From Microcaldota archaeon (GTDB taxonomy: Archaea; Micrarchaeota; Micrarchaeia; Norongarragalinales; UBA8480), in assembly GCA_023247085.1 (NCBI GenBank), contig JAHFHC010000028.1, positions 1-9,178 of the forward strand: a DNA stretch of 9,178 bases, written 5' to 3'. Below, piece after piece: positions 1-6,224 of the stretch (its first letter is position 1; each line of letters starts with the position of its first letter). The notes beneath the pieces were generated by a model, which worked only from the letters and a program-made list of their open reading frames with translations, did no database searches and was not told the origin of the DNA. A program made the position numbers and the translations under genes.

Positions 1-5
1 ATACA

Positions 6-25
6 AGCGCATTAAATGTTGCGCT
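6..25. repeat. Inverted repeat upstream of the DedA gene
   Basis: AGCGCA (6-11) and TGCGCT (20-25) are perfect 6-bp inverted copies around an 8-nt AT-rich core, TTAAATGT. The core resembles an archaeal TATA element and lies about 35-40 nt before the DedA start, so the element could be an operator over the promoter. It could equally be the 3' hairpin of a gene left of the window. There is no T-run after it to favour a terminator. Confidence 0.4.
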
Positions 26-36
26 ATGCGATATAA

Positions 37-40
37 GTGA
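37..40 (+). promoter_or_regulatory. Ribosome binding site of the DedA gene
   Basis: GTGA (within AAGTGA, 35-40) lies 11 nt before the ATG at 52. It is the same GTGA-type signal used by most genes of the opposite-strand operon, which supports this start codon. Confidence 0.55.
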
Positions 41-51
41 ATTGAATAATT

Positions 52-657
52 ATGGATCCTTTGCTTAACCTCGTACAACCTTTTCTGGTTCAGTTTGGCT
101 ACGTAGCGTTGTTTTTAATTGTATTCGCTGAATCTGGCTTGTTTTTTGGATTTTTCTTTCCAGGTGATTCACTTTTATTTACAGCTGGGATACTTGCATC
201 TAGTGGAATTTTCAACATTTACGCGGTTTTGTTGGGAGTTGCGGTTTTTGCTATTCTTGGTGACCAAGTTGGCTACTGGACTGGGAAGCGATTTGGTAGA
301 AAATTGTTCAATAAACCAGGCAACTTATTTTTTGACCCGAAGCACATTCAACGTTCGGAGGAGTTCTACAAAAAGCACGGTAAGAAAATGATTATACTAG
401 CTAGGTTTGTGCCAGCAGTGCGTACATTTGCACCGATTGTTGCCGGGATTGGTGCAATGGATTACAAAACTTTTTTGGTTTACAACGTTGTTGGCGGGGG
501 ATTGTGGACGTTGTTGTTTGTTGGCGCAGGTTACTTGCTTGGAAATGCGTTGCCGAATGCTGGCGAATACTTGACGCTAGTTATACTCGCTATTATAGTT
601 GTGTCACTTGTGCCAGTAGTGATTGAAATGCGAAGGCATTGGAAGAAAAATAAATAG
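52..657 (+). CDS. DedA/VTT-family integral membrane protein
   Basis: A 201-aa polytopic membrane protein of the DedA (SNARE-associated/VTT) family. The sequence shows the family hallmarks: an acidic residue (E27) before the re-entrant PGD motif (37-39), GDQVGYWTGKRFG (70-82), HGKK (109-112), the RFVPAVRTFAPIVAG signature (118-132) with its two arginines, N145 and W152 of the following helix, a last hydrophobic helix (about 172-192) and a basic tail. Bacterial members include flippases that recycle undecaprenyl phosphate and proteins needed for envelope homeostasis. A similar role with archaeal polyprenyl (dolichol-type) phosphates is an inference. Length is normal for the family. It is the only plus-strand gene here and converges on the ribosomal operon, ending 14 nt from the uL15 stop, so it is transcribed separately. 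The strong match to well-known bacterial motifs leaves transfer possible but unproven. Confidence 0.9.
   Translation: MDPLLNLVQPFLVQFGYVALFLIVFAESGLFFGFFFPGDSLLFTAGILASSGIFNIYAVLLGVAVFAILGDQVGYWTGKRFGRKLFNKPGNLFFDPKHIQRSEEFYKKHGKKMIILARFVPAVRTFAPIVAGIGAMDYKTFLVYNVVGGGLWTLLFVGAGYLLGNALPNAGEYLTLVILAIIVVSLVPVVIEMRRHWKKNK
643..654 (-). terminator. T-rich termination region for the ribosomal operon
   Basis: Read on the minus strand, about 18-30 nt after the uL15 stop, the sequence is TTTATTTTTCTT, a U-rich archaeal-type terminator candidate. It overlaps the lysine codons and stop codon at the 3' end of the DedA gene, so the two convergent genes would terminate inside each other. There is no hairpin; assigned by pattern. 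Confidence 0.35.
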
Positions 658-671
658 TTTGGAATAATTTG

Positions 672-1139
672 CTAACCGGTTTTTTCTGGTTTTGCAATTT
701 GTTTTTGTTTAGTTTCTTCTTTTGCGTGTGTTTGAACGTGTGCTTCTGCTTTTCCACCTGCTTTTTCAATTGCAGCTTTGGCTCCTTTTGTGAATGCAAA
801 TGCAGTGACGTTTACTTTTGCAATTAATGGAGTGGAACCAATTACTTTTGCACTTGGGAATGAGAAGTTAGTGTCTTTTGATTTGTTGTTTTCAATTAAC
901 ACGTTGATTTGTTCTAGTGTAACTGTTTTTATTCGCTTTTGTTGGGATATAAATCCAGTGTGTTTTCTGCGCAGGGCATCTAGCTCATATTTGACTGTAC
1001 GCATCCATTTGTGCTTGTGAAAACCAGCTCGGCCGCGGCCTCCTTTGCTTCCTTTACCTCGGCGGTTTTTAGTGTTTCCACCACCGAATGTGCGGTTGCC
1101 TGCATATTTGCGTGTTTTGCTTTTTAGTCTGCGTGTCAT
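672..1139 (-). CDS. rpl15: Large-subunit ribosomal protein uL15 (L15P)
   Basis: A 155-aa protein of the 50S subunit, placed late in assembly. The N-terminus has the basic, glycine-rich segment typical of uL15 (about residues 18-40, with GGRGRAG at 33-39) followed by HKHKW and IKY/VKYE-like sequence of the archaeal form. The C-terminal domain ends with KAAIEKAGGKAE. Beyond that is a 23-residue Lys/Gln/Glu tail (133-155) that looks disordered. The ATG is separated from the uL30 stop by 1 nt, and GAGG lies 10 nt upstream inside the uL30 gene, so translation is probably coupled. It is the last gene of the operon; secY, its usual archaeal neighbour, does not follow. Confidence 0.95.
   Translation of the reverse strand: MTRRLKSKTRKYAGNRTFGGGNTKNRRGKGSKGGRGRAGFHKHKWMRTVKYELDALRRKHTGFISQQKRIKTVTLEQINVLIENNKSKDTNFSFPSAKVIGSTPLIAKVNVTAFAFTKGAKAAIEKAGGKAEAHVQTHAKEETKQKQIAKPEKTG
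680..706 (+). terminator. T-rich termination region for the DedA gene
   Basis: Starting 23 nt after the DedA stop, the plus strand has T-runs of 6 (680-685), 4 (690-693) and 5 (702-706), the U-rich pattern that suffices for intrinsic termination in archaea. The runs lie inside the lysine- and glutamine-rich 3' end of the uL15 gene on the other strand. There is no strong hairpin. The assignment is by pattern only. Confidence 0.4.
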
Positions 1140-1140
1140 T

Positions 1141-1563
1141 TTAAAGCATCCTCGTTAGTAGTTTTTCAAGTGAAGCAGCGTCGCGTTTGCCTAGTTCTCC
1201 TTTTGGAAATGGCAATTTAGTTGACTTTTTGAACCCTCCGATTGGCGGGTGTAAGCGGAATAGTTTAATTGGCCGTTCGCCTTTTGCAAAACCATCTACA
1301 ACTGCTGCTACTTTGGTTTTCTCAACTTCTCCGCGTTTTTCAACTAATTTAGTAAGTAGTTCAATGCCGATTGGACCCCAGGTTATGAAGTCCTTGCATT
1401 TTTGAATCATTGCCATGTTTGGTTTTGGAAATACAGCTGCGTGTAACTTACGGGTTAGATGCATGTGTTTGGCTATTGTTTCTTCTACTTCGTAGCGGGT
1501 TTCTTTTGACCCTCGAATTCGAATAATTACAATTAATTCTTGTTTTTGAATTGGTTCTGACAT
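1141..1563 (-). CDS. rpl30: Large-subunit ribosomal protein uL30 (L30P)
   Basis: A 140-aa archaeal/eukaryal-length uL30, more than twice the bacterial size. It has the N-terminal ferredoxin-like strand IVIIRIRGS, the central K-C-K-D-F-I-T-W-G-P segment (archaeal VKDYVTWG), and the C-terminal FRLHPPIGGFK and KGELGKR motifs of the archaeal extension. I chose the ATG at 1563. A GTG five codons upstream (1578) is in frame but is part of the GGTGA signal (1575-1579), which sits 11 nt before the ATG. That signal overlaps the last codons of uS5, whose stop is TAA at 1571-1573, so the genes are tightly coupled without an overlap being required. Confidence 0.94.
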   Translation of the reverse strand: MSEPIQKQELIVIIRIRGSKETRYEVEETIAKHMHLTRKLHAAVFPKPNMAMIQKCKDFITWGPIGIELLTKLVEKRGEVEKTKVAAVVDGFAKGERPIKLFRLHPPIGGFKKSTKLPFPKGELGKRDAASLEKLLTRML

Positions 1564-1570
1564 TTTGTTT

Positions 1571-2215
1571 TTATTCACCGGATTTAGTAGCGTTTCCTTT
1601 TTTCAATTTGTTAAGCGAATCAAATGCAGCGATTACTGCGAGTGCGTTGTTTAAGGAGTTTCTTGTTCGGCCGGATGTAAATGACCATACATCTTTGAGC
1701 CCTGCGAGTTCAAGTACTTTGCGTGCGGTTCTGCCTGCAACTATCCCGACTCCTTTTGGCGCTGGTTTTAATGTAATGCGAGTACTACTTGCTTTTCCAT
1801 GAATTTCTCGTGGTATTGAGTGGGTTCCGCCGCATGCGCATTCCCATGAACCACAACCGAATTTTACTAGTATAAGGTTTTTCTTTGCGTCGCTTATTGC
1901 CTCTGCAATTGCGTCTCGGGTTTCAGCTGCTTTGCCAATTCCTACGCCGATTATTCCTGCTTTGTTTCCAACCAGTACAACTGCGCGCATGGCCATTTTT
2001 CTGCCGTAGGCAGTCATACGTTGAGTGCTTTTTATTTGTAGCACTTCGTCTTTTAAGTCAGGTAGAAGCGTGTCTATGATTTCTGATTCTAGGATTTTTT
2101 TGCCGCTTTTGAAAACTTGTTCTAGGGAAGTGTATTCGCCGCTGGCTACTTTTCGCCCTAATTCAGTTTTTGGAGTCCATTGAACGGATTGCGTTTCTTG
2201 TTGTTGATACATCAT
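1571..2215 (-). CDS. rps5: Small-subunit ribosomal protein uS5 (S5P)
   Basis: A 214-aa protein of the 30S subunit, at the mRNA entry side and involved in decoding accuracy. The N-terminal archaeal/eukaryal extension (W-T-P-K-T-E-L-G, 13-20) precedes the double-stranded-RNA-binding-like domain (about 62-115, with VVLVGNKAGIIGVGIGKA at 79-96). The archaeal signature GCGSWECAC follows (120-128), then the C-terminal domain with APKGVGIVAG and the LAGLKDVWSFTSG region. Two adjacent ATGs are possible: 2215, which overlaps the uL18 TAA, and 2212. GGTG (2218-2221) is 2 nt from the first and 5 nt from the second; GGAG (2227-2230) is 11 nt from the first. The difference is a single methionine. Confidence 0.95.
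   Translation of the reverse strand: MMYQQQETQSVQWTPKTELGRKVASGEYTSLEQVFKSGKKILESEIIDTLLPDLKDEVLQIKSTQRMTAYGRKMAMRAVVLVGNKAGIIGVGIGKAAETRDAIAEAISDAKKNLILVKFGCGSWECACGGTHSIPREIHGKASSTRITLKPAPKGVGIVAGRTARKVLELAGLKDVWSFTSGRTRNSLNNALAVIAAFDSLNKLKKGNATKSGE
1575..1579 (-). promoter_or_regulatory. Ribosome binding site of uL30, deciding its start
   Basis: GGTGA lies 11 nt before the ATG at 1563. Its GTG could be mistaken for an in-frame start. The same GTGAATAA string occurs before uL6 and eS4, where the GTG is out of frame, so here it is best read as the Shine-Dalgarno motif. Confidence 0.65.
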
Positions 2216-2712
2216 TACACCTTTTGCTCCTTGATTTTAGAAACTAGTGAAGTTACATCTACTTTTAAGTGTTTTCCAGTTAATCGATCTTTAGAAGGTA
2301 ATTTTTCTTCGCCTACATTTATGTCTAGTCCGCCGTCAACTGCACCTTTGACAACTGCAAATAGTATGTTTCCTTTTGAAGCAGTATATAGCCCAAAATC
2401 TGCAATGCATTTTTTGGCGCCTTTGGCAATGCCACGTTTAGCAACTAGCAAGCCAAGTAAGTAAGCAGAGGGAACGTTTCGTTTTCCCTTGAAGCCAAGT
2501 TTCTCTAAGTCACGCGTGGATGCATGGGCTAGGGTGACGTCTCCTTTTGGATCAAATTGCACGATGTGTGCAGTGATTGCTGAGTTTGACTTGCGTATAA
2601 CTAAGCGAAGTAAACCGCTTTTGAGTAACGCGATTCGTTTAACGTAGTCGGTTCTGCCTTCTTTCCTTCGGCGATAGTGAACTGTAAATAGTGGCCCATT
2701 TGCTTTTGTCAT
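2215..2712 (-). CDS. rpl18: Large-subunit ribosomal protein uL18 (L18P/L5e)
   Basis: A 165-aa 5S-rRNA-binding protein of the central protuberance. Recognisable archaeal segments are YRRRKEGRTDYVKRIALLKSG (13-33, the basic RNA-binding start), the strand HIVQFDPKGD, VPSAYLLGLLVAKR, IADFGLY and FAVVKGAVDGGLDI. It is slightly shorter than many archaeal versions, which run to about 190 residues. The ATG abuts the eL19 stop (TAA then ATG). GGTG (2718-2721), 5 nt upstream, lies inside the last codons of eL19. Its own TAA overlaps the uS5 start by one base. Such junctions indicate translational coupling. Confidence 0.95.
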   Translation of the reverse strand: MTKANGPLFTVHYRRRKEGRTDYVKRIALLKSGLLRLVIRKSNSAITAHIVQFDPKGDVTLAHASTRDLEKLGFKGKRNVPSAYLLGLLVAKRGIAKGAKKCIADFGLYTASKGNILFAVVKGAVDGGLDINVGEEKLPSKDRLTGKHLKVDVTSLVSKIKEQKV

Positions 2713-3153
2713 TTAAACACCATTGGTTGATAACGTTAGTTGATTGTCTTTTACGTAAGCTGATAAAGCGTGTTTGGTTTTGAATGCGTTGCCTTTAGTC
2801 ATCTTGTATAGTTTTCTAAATGCACCTGGTTTAAGCGTTGGTTTAATTGCAGCTAAGAGTTTGCGCTGGCTGCGTAGCTTGATGATCCACTTTGTTTTGT
2901 CTGACATTCCAGTGCCTTTCTTGCTTCCACTTCCTCGACGCCTACCTGCGTGTCTACGCGCTTGTTTGTGGCGCGCTGCTGCACGTGAAGGAGCCTTAGC
3001 GGCTGTGATCATAATTGCTTTTTCTTTAACTAGTAAACGCACATCGTCAGCAGTAAGTGCTTCACTAGCTCGTTTTGCATCTAGGATCTTGACTCGAGTT
3101 TCGCCTACGTTGTAAACGCGAGAGCATATTCTTCTGACAGTTGCTATTGACAC
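2713..3153 (-). CDS. rpl19e: Large-subunit ribosomal protein eL19 (L19e)
   Basis: A 146-aa protein found only in archaea and eukaryotes; in 50S structures it takes part in the contact with the small subunit. It has an N-terminal helical domain (A-T-V-R-R-I-C-S-R-V, then K-I-L-D-A-K-R-A), a strongly basic linker rich in Arg, Lys and His (about 57-82, ending GSGSKKGTG), and a C-terminal helical part starting TKWIIKLRSQRKLLA. The start codon is GTG at 3153, preceded by GGTGA (3164-3168) 10 nt upstream, which overlaps the end of eL32. Alignment to the family start supports the GTG. Length is normal for archaea. Confidence 0.95.
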   Translation of the reverse strand: MSIATVRRICSRVYNVGETRVKILDAKRASEALTADDVRLLVKEKAIMITAAKAPSRAAARHKQARRHAGRRRGSGSKKGTGMSDKTKWIIKLRSQRKLLAAIKPTLKPGAFRKLYKMTKGNAFKTKHALSAYVKDNQLTLSTNGV

Positions 3154-3158
3154 TTTTT

Positions 3159-3491
3159 TTAATTCACCGTTTTGATCTTCTTTTCTTTTGCAATTTTTAC
3201 TAGCTCTGTTTTTTTCTTTTTTCCAAGTGTAGCAGAAAATTTAACGCATTGTTTTGCAGGGTTAACCAATGCAAGCTGGTGTGCGTTTGATACGAGCACT
3301 TCTTTTAATCCAGTTGGATGAAAGTCGCGTTCAACTCGGGGTGCACGGTAGCCAATTCCCGGGATTGCACCATATGCTTTTAGTTTTTGGCGCTGCTTGC
3401 TGTCAATCCCGCGTGGCGCACGCCATTTGTTTTTCACTCTTTTCATTGAGTGTACGTTCATTCGTTGGAAAGTTGGTAGTTTTGCTCTCAT
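3159..3491 (-). CDS. rpl32e: Large-subunit ribosomal protein eL32 (L32e)
   Basis: A 110-aa archaeal/eukaryal large-subunit protein. The diagnostic core is clear: F-Q-R with a basic stretch, then KNKWRAPRGIDSKQRQK (20-36), the P-G-I-G-Y-R-A-P segment (44-51) and H-P-T-G-L-K-E-V-L-V (58-67), equivalent to the family's LPSGFRKFLV. The end is lysine-rich. It is at the short end of the family, with little beyond the core at either terminus. Start ATG 3491 lies 9 nt after GTGA (3501-3504), and that GTGA contains the TGA stop of uL6. Confidence 0.94.
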   Translation of the reverse strand: MRAKLPTFQRMNVHSMKRVKNKWRAPRGIDSKQRQKLKAYGAIPGIGYRAPRVERDFHPTGLKEVLVSNAHQLALVNPAKQCVKFSATLGKKKKTELVKIAKEKKIKTVN

Positions 3492-3500
3492 TGTTTTTCA

Positions 3501-4019
3501 TCACTGAATTATCGGGTAGATTCCATCTTGGAATACTCTCCTGTCTTTTTTTCTTATGTGCGTTGCAGTGGTTAAATTGTTAGCAGTTTGTCCTACTGAA
3601 TATTTGTCGCTTCCGGTTACGGTTATGTCTTGGCCTTTTACTTCAACTTTAGTGTCATCGCCTACAATGACTGCCTTGCGTGGAAGTTTTTCTCCAAGGA
3701 AATTCTTGATTATGACTTCTTTGCCTTTTGCTTCAATTGAAACTGGAAAGTGTGCGTACACTACTTGTAATTGTTTGACGAAGTTATTTGCTGCGCCCTT
3801 AAACGCATTTTTAACATGCGCCATTATTGAACGCATTGTCGCGGTTTTGCGTTTGGTTGCTTTTCCAACTGTTGAAAATTCTAATTCTTCGCCTTTTACT
3901 TTGACGTTTGTTAATTTGCTATTGTAGGAAACGAAAAACTTTTTTGCCCCAAGGGAAATCACTATTTGATTTAGTTTTACTTCCACTGTTGCGTTTTTTT
4001 CGATTGCGAGGTTTTCCAT
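3501..4019 (-). CDS. rpl6: Large-subunit ribosomal protein uL6 (L6P)
   Basis: A 172-aa large-subunit protein with two repeated alpha/beta domains, located near the factor-binding (GTPase) centre. Visible features are the central TATMRSIMAHVKNAFKG (about 59-75), the strand YAHFPVSIEAKGKEVIIKNFLGEK of the second domain, and the archaeal C-terminus IRKKDRRVFQDGIYPI (155-170), which is almost invariant in the family. ATG 4019 is preceded by GTGA (4030-4033) and a 10-nt A-rich spacer. The uS8 stop is 23 nt upstream. Confidence 0.95.
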   Translation of the reverse strand: MENLAIEKNATVEVKLNQIVISLGAKKFFVSYNSKLTNVKVKGEELEFSTVGKATKRKTATMRSIMAHVKNAFKGAANNFVKQLQVVYAHFPVSIEAKGKEVIIKNFLGEKLPRKAVIVGDDTKVEVKGQDITVTGSDKYSVGQTANNLTTATHIRKKDRRVFQDGIYPIIQ

Positions 4020-4042
4020 TTTTGTTTATTCACTTAATTTTT

Positions 4043-4414
4043 TTAATATACAAATGCGAGGAGGGTTCCACCAATTTTCTTAGCTTTTGCTTGCACGTGC
4101 GTAAGTATTCCATTTGGTGTTGATACAATTATCATTCCAACGGATTTAGATGGAAGTAAACGGGTTTCATATTTTTCCCAGTCTGCGTTTTTAACGAAGA
4201 AACGTGGTTTTACTGCGCCGCAATTGTTAACCATTCCATTGAGGGTTACTTTTATCCTGCGGTCTGTTTTTTCAACGTTTTCAATCCACTTGTTTTCTTT
4301 GAGTGCTGAAAGTACTGCATTGATTAGCTTAGAGCTAGGCACTTCGCATGTGCGTTGTCCTTTTCTTTCTGCTACTTTAATTGCATTTAATGCATTTGCT
4401 AGTAAATCTACCAT
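4043..4414 (-). CDS. rps8: Small-subunit ribosomal protein uS8 (S8P)
   Basis: A 123-aa primary 16S rRNA-binding protein of the 30S platform. The N-terminal L-A-N-A-L-N-A-I-K segment matches the family's ANALS.I helix. The middle has the NGMVNNCGAVKPRF region (archaeal LNG.IN.CG.I.PRF), and the end is IGGTLLAFVY (114-123), the archaeal equivalent of GGELLAYVW. Slightly shorter than the usual 130 residues. ATG 4414 follows GTGA (4423-4426) by 8 nt; that motif includes the uS14 stop codon TGA. Confidence 0.95.
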   Translation of the reverse strand: MVDLLANALNAIKVAERKGQRTCEVPSSKLINAVLSALKENKWIENVEKTDRRIKVTLNGMVNNCGAVKPRFFVKNADWEKYETRLLPSKSVGMIIVSTPNGILTHVQAKAKKIGGTLLAFVY

Positions 4415-4422
4415 AAATTATT

Positions 4423-4578
4423 TCACGAATATTTTTTGAACCCAATTTCTACTGCTCGTTCTCTGAAGCAACGCCTGCATACGTATAGGCCGTATTTGCG
4501 GATTAAGCCGCGTGCGGATGAGCAGAATTGGCATTTGCGTTTGCTTCTTTTCTTGAACTTTGTTTCTAATTTTTGCAT
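4423..4578 (-). CDS. rps14: Small-subunit ribosomal protein uS14, zinc form (S14P)
   Basis: A 51-codon gene between uL5 and uS8. The translation starts M-Q-K-L-E-T-K and ends G-F-K-K-Y-S. Residues 16-19 are CQFC and 34-37 are CRRC, giving the C-x2-C/C-x2-C zinc ribbon of archaeal uS14. Between and after them are the near-universal G-L-I-R-K-Y-G-L (24-31) and [17 protein letters not shown] (34-50). It belongs to the 30S head, beside uS3 and uS10. ATG 4578 is 5 nt after the uL5 stop with no Shine-Dalgarno motif, so it probably relies on ribosomes finishing uL5. Length and position are as expected in the archaeal cluster. Confidence 0.95.
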   Translation of the reverse strand: MQKLETKFKKRSKRKCQFCSSARGLIRKYGLYVCRRCFRERAVEIGFKKYS

Positions 4579-4583
4579 AGTGT

Positions 4584-5108
4584 TTATTGGGCCACCTCTT
4601 CTTCTTTGAGTGTTGCGCCGATTGTCTTTAAGTATTCAATGGCTTCTTGTTTGGATACGCGTTGTATTTTTGGAACACGAGTTTGTTCAACGCGCCTGCG
4701 TTGTATTCGTATACCTGGTTTGGAAAGCGTTACGCAGACATCGAAGCCCATCATTCCGATTTTAGGATCGTATTTGATTCCAGGTACGTCAATGTATTCT
4801 TTCACTCCAAATGAAACGTTTCCAGTTGAGTCAAAGCTGCGTTGTGATAACGAATTGTCAATTGCTTCTAGGCAACGTTTAAGCACGTCAAGTGCTCTTG
4901 CTTTGCGCAGTGTAACTTTGGTTCCAATGTCGTCGCCTTTTCTTATTTTGAATGTTGGATTTCGAGTGTGTGCTTTAGTTACAACTGCTTTTGATCCGCT
5001 TAGTTTTTCAAGTAGCGCCTTGGCATTTTCTAGCCTTTCGCCTGGTGCGCCGGTTCCTATATTCAGGGTTACTTTGTCAATTCTTATGCTTGTCATATTG
5101 GTTTTCAT
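4584..5108 (-). CDS. rpl5: Large-subunit ribosomal protein uL5 (L5P)
   Basis: A 174-aa 5S-rRNA-binding protein of the central protuberance. Features include the N-terminal [15 protein letters not shown] strand (archaeal NPMR..RI.KV..NIGVG), GERLENA (24-30), the [14 protein letters not shown] segment (49-62), [15 protein letters not shown] and [10 protein letters not shown] near the end. The ATG at 5108 overlaps the eS4 stop as ATGA. It is preferred over the ATG at 5096 because it keeps the conserved residue before the N-M pair. There is no good Shine-Dalgarno motif, so termination-reinitiation from eS4 is likely. Confidence 0.94.
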   Translation of the reverse strand: MKTNMTSIRIDKVTLNIGTGAPGERLENAKALLEKLSGSKAVVTKAHTRNPTFKIRKGDDIGTKVTLRKARALDVLKRCLEAIDNSLSQRSFDSTGNVSFGVKEYIDVPGIKYDPKIGMMGFDVCVTLSKPGIRIQRRRVEQTRVPKIQRVSKQEAIEYLKTIGATLKEEEVAQ

Positions 5109-5806
5109 GCCTTGAAGTGTTTGTCAACGACTAATATGTAGTCTTTTAATGTGATTGCTTCTTTTCCAGATGAAGTTGTTATTTTTGCGTTTGAAGGAGT
5201 TATGCCTGGGAATACGTGTATTTCTACTAGTGAACCGATTTCGCCGGCGTGTCTTCCTCGGAATACGTAACAAGTTGAGCCTTTTTCGAGTTTGTAGTGT
5301 TCAAGCACTTTAGCGCTTGGGATTTCTAATTTCAACGTGTCTCCAGTTGAATATGGTTTTCCATCTTTTACAATTAAGCTTCTGCCATCATGGAGTGTGA
5401 GTTGTACTTTGCCATTTTTAGTAACGTGTTTGCCAGTTACTTTGCATAGTTTGTAAGTATTTAGAGTTGTTTTAACTGGCAGTAATTTGCCTTTTTTGTT
5501 TATGATTACAAATGAGTCTCCACCTTGAATGGTTACGATATCCATTAAGCCAATTGAGAAACCCGGGTTTGTAATTATTCTTCCATCTATTGTTATTTTG
5601 CCCGCGTTGAGTACTTTTTTAGCTTCACGAGTTGTTGAAACTACTTTCAGCATGTCACGTAATAGCACAACTAGGGGGATTGAAAATGTTTTTGAGTGGC
5701 TGCCGGCAATAGTGGTTTTTACCCAGCGGTTTTCTTTTCTAAGTAATTGTAATGCTTTAGGCGCAGCTAGTCGTTTTGTGTGTCTTTTTTTACCATGTGT
5801 GGCCAT
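5105..5806 (-). CDS. rps4e: Small-subunit ribosomal protein eS4 (S4e)
   Basis: A 233-aa archaeal/eukaryal 30S protein. The order is: N-terminal basic segment HGKKRHTKRLAAPK (4-17), W28, an S4-type RNA-binding domain (about 42-90; SIPLVVLLRD then GKITIDGR), the central eS4 domain with VQLTLHDGRSLIV, and a C-terminal KOW-like stretch (YVFRGRHAGEIGSLVEI). Length is typical. It starts at ATG 5806 with GTGA (5819-5822) and a 12-nt A-rich spacer. The 39-nt gap to uL24 is one of the longer gaps here and is almost entirely A and T, but I see no convincing promoter in it. The gene ends by overlapping uL5 by 4 nt. Confidence 0.95.
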   Translation of the reverse strand: MATHGKKRHTKRLAAPKALQLLRKENRWVKTTIAGSHSKTFSIPLVVLLRDMLKVVSTTREAKKVLNAGKITIDGRIITNPGFSIGLMDIVTIQGGDSFVIINKKGKLLPVKTTLNTYKLCKVTGKHVTKNGKVQLTLHDGRSLIVKDGKPYSTGDTLKLEIPSAKVLEHYKLEKGSTCYVFRGRHAGEIGSLVEIHVFPGITPSNAKITTSSGKEAITLKDYILVVDKHFKA

Positions 5807-5845
5807 TTTTGTTGTTATTCACTTTTTAATTTATTTTACTTCATT

Positions 5846-6172
5846 TTATTTTCTTTCAACTAATTGTGTTGCAACTACTTTGCTTGCGGGTAAACTTACT
5901 GGAATTTCTTTTCCGCCTAATTTCTTTATAACTGCTCCTTCAACGTTGATTGTTCCCCGACCAGTGCCGAGTACTTTGCCAGATAACCCGCGGAATTTAC
6001 CTTTGAGTATCTTAACTGTGTCGCCTTTGCGTACACGGATTGAACGCTTTTTCAATTTGAGGCGAAGTTCTTTTGATAAGTGTACATTGAGAAAATTAGC
6101 AGCTAAATGCAACGGCGCATTGTAGCGGAATTTTCTTTGTTTTCTTGGTTGTTGTGAACGGGTTTTAGCCAT
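5846..6172 (-). CDS. rpl24: Large-subunit ribosomal protein uL24 (L24P)
   Basis: A 108-aa protein that initiates 50S assembly and sits near the peptide exit. The archaeal/eukaryal N-terminus is unmistakable: QPRKQRKFRYNAPLHLAANF (8-27) and VHLSKELR (30-37). A KOW motif follows (about 46-67, RVRKGDTVKILKGKFRGLSG). I chose ATG 6172. An in-frame GTG at 6184 is rejected because it forms the GTGA binding site (6181-6184), 8 nt from the ATG, and because the family starts M-x-K-x-S-x-Q-P. The 52-nt upstream gap holds a tandem repeat. Slightly short compared with about 115-120 residues elsewhere. Confidence 0.95.
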   Translation of the reverse strand: MAKTRSQQPRKQRKFRYNAPLHLAANFLNVHLSKELRLKLKKRSIRVRKGDTVKILKGKFRGLSGKVLGTGRGTINVEGAVIKKLGGKEIPVSLPASKVVATQLVERK

Positions 6173-6180
6173 TTGTACTA

Positions 6181-6184
6181 TCAC
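6181..6184 (-). promoter_or_regulatory. Ribosome binding site of uL24, deciding its start
   Basis: GTGA lies 8 nt before ATG 6172. Reading its GTG as a start would add four residues absent from the family. Confidence 0.6.
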
Positions 6185-6188
6185 TATT

Positions 6189-6212
6189 TTTTTAACATGA
6201 TTTTTAACATAA
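6189..6212. repeat. Tandem 12-bp repeat between uL14 and uL24
   Basis: Two adjacent 12-bp units on the plus strand, TTTTTAACATGA (6189-6200) and TTTTTAACATAA (6201-6212), match at 11 of 12 positions. They lie in the 52-nt gap before uL24. Read on the minus strand each unit contains ATGTTAAAAA, and from 6210 to 6184 they form a nine-codon ATG-to-TAG reading frame (M-L-K-I-M-L-K-K). Function is unknown: polymerase slippage, a protein-binding site and a leader peptide are all possible. Confidence 0.6.
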
Positions 6213-6224
6213 CTTAAAGTGCTT

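Noticed and set aside
593-799. Minus-strand 68-codon frame across the uL15 end and the DedA end
   Set aside because: It overlaps the uL15 3' end in another frame; its Lys/Gln-rich translation is only a frame-shifted reading of that tail.
4573-5115. Open frame of 180 codons on the plus strand opposite uL5
   Set aside because: It mirrors uL5 completely, has no family signature or binding site, and its length reflects codon bias of the real gene on the other strand.
5807-5845. AT-rich 39-nt gap before eS4 as a promoter
   Set aside because: The stretch is nearly all A and T, so a TATA match is uninformative; apart from the GTGA binding site I see no specific element.
5529-6125. Open frame of 198 codons on the plus strand across eS4 and uL24
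   Set aside because: It runs antisense through two confidently identified ribosomal proteins and their gap, and the translation resembles no known family.
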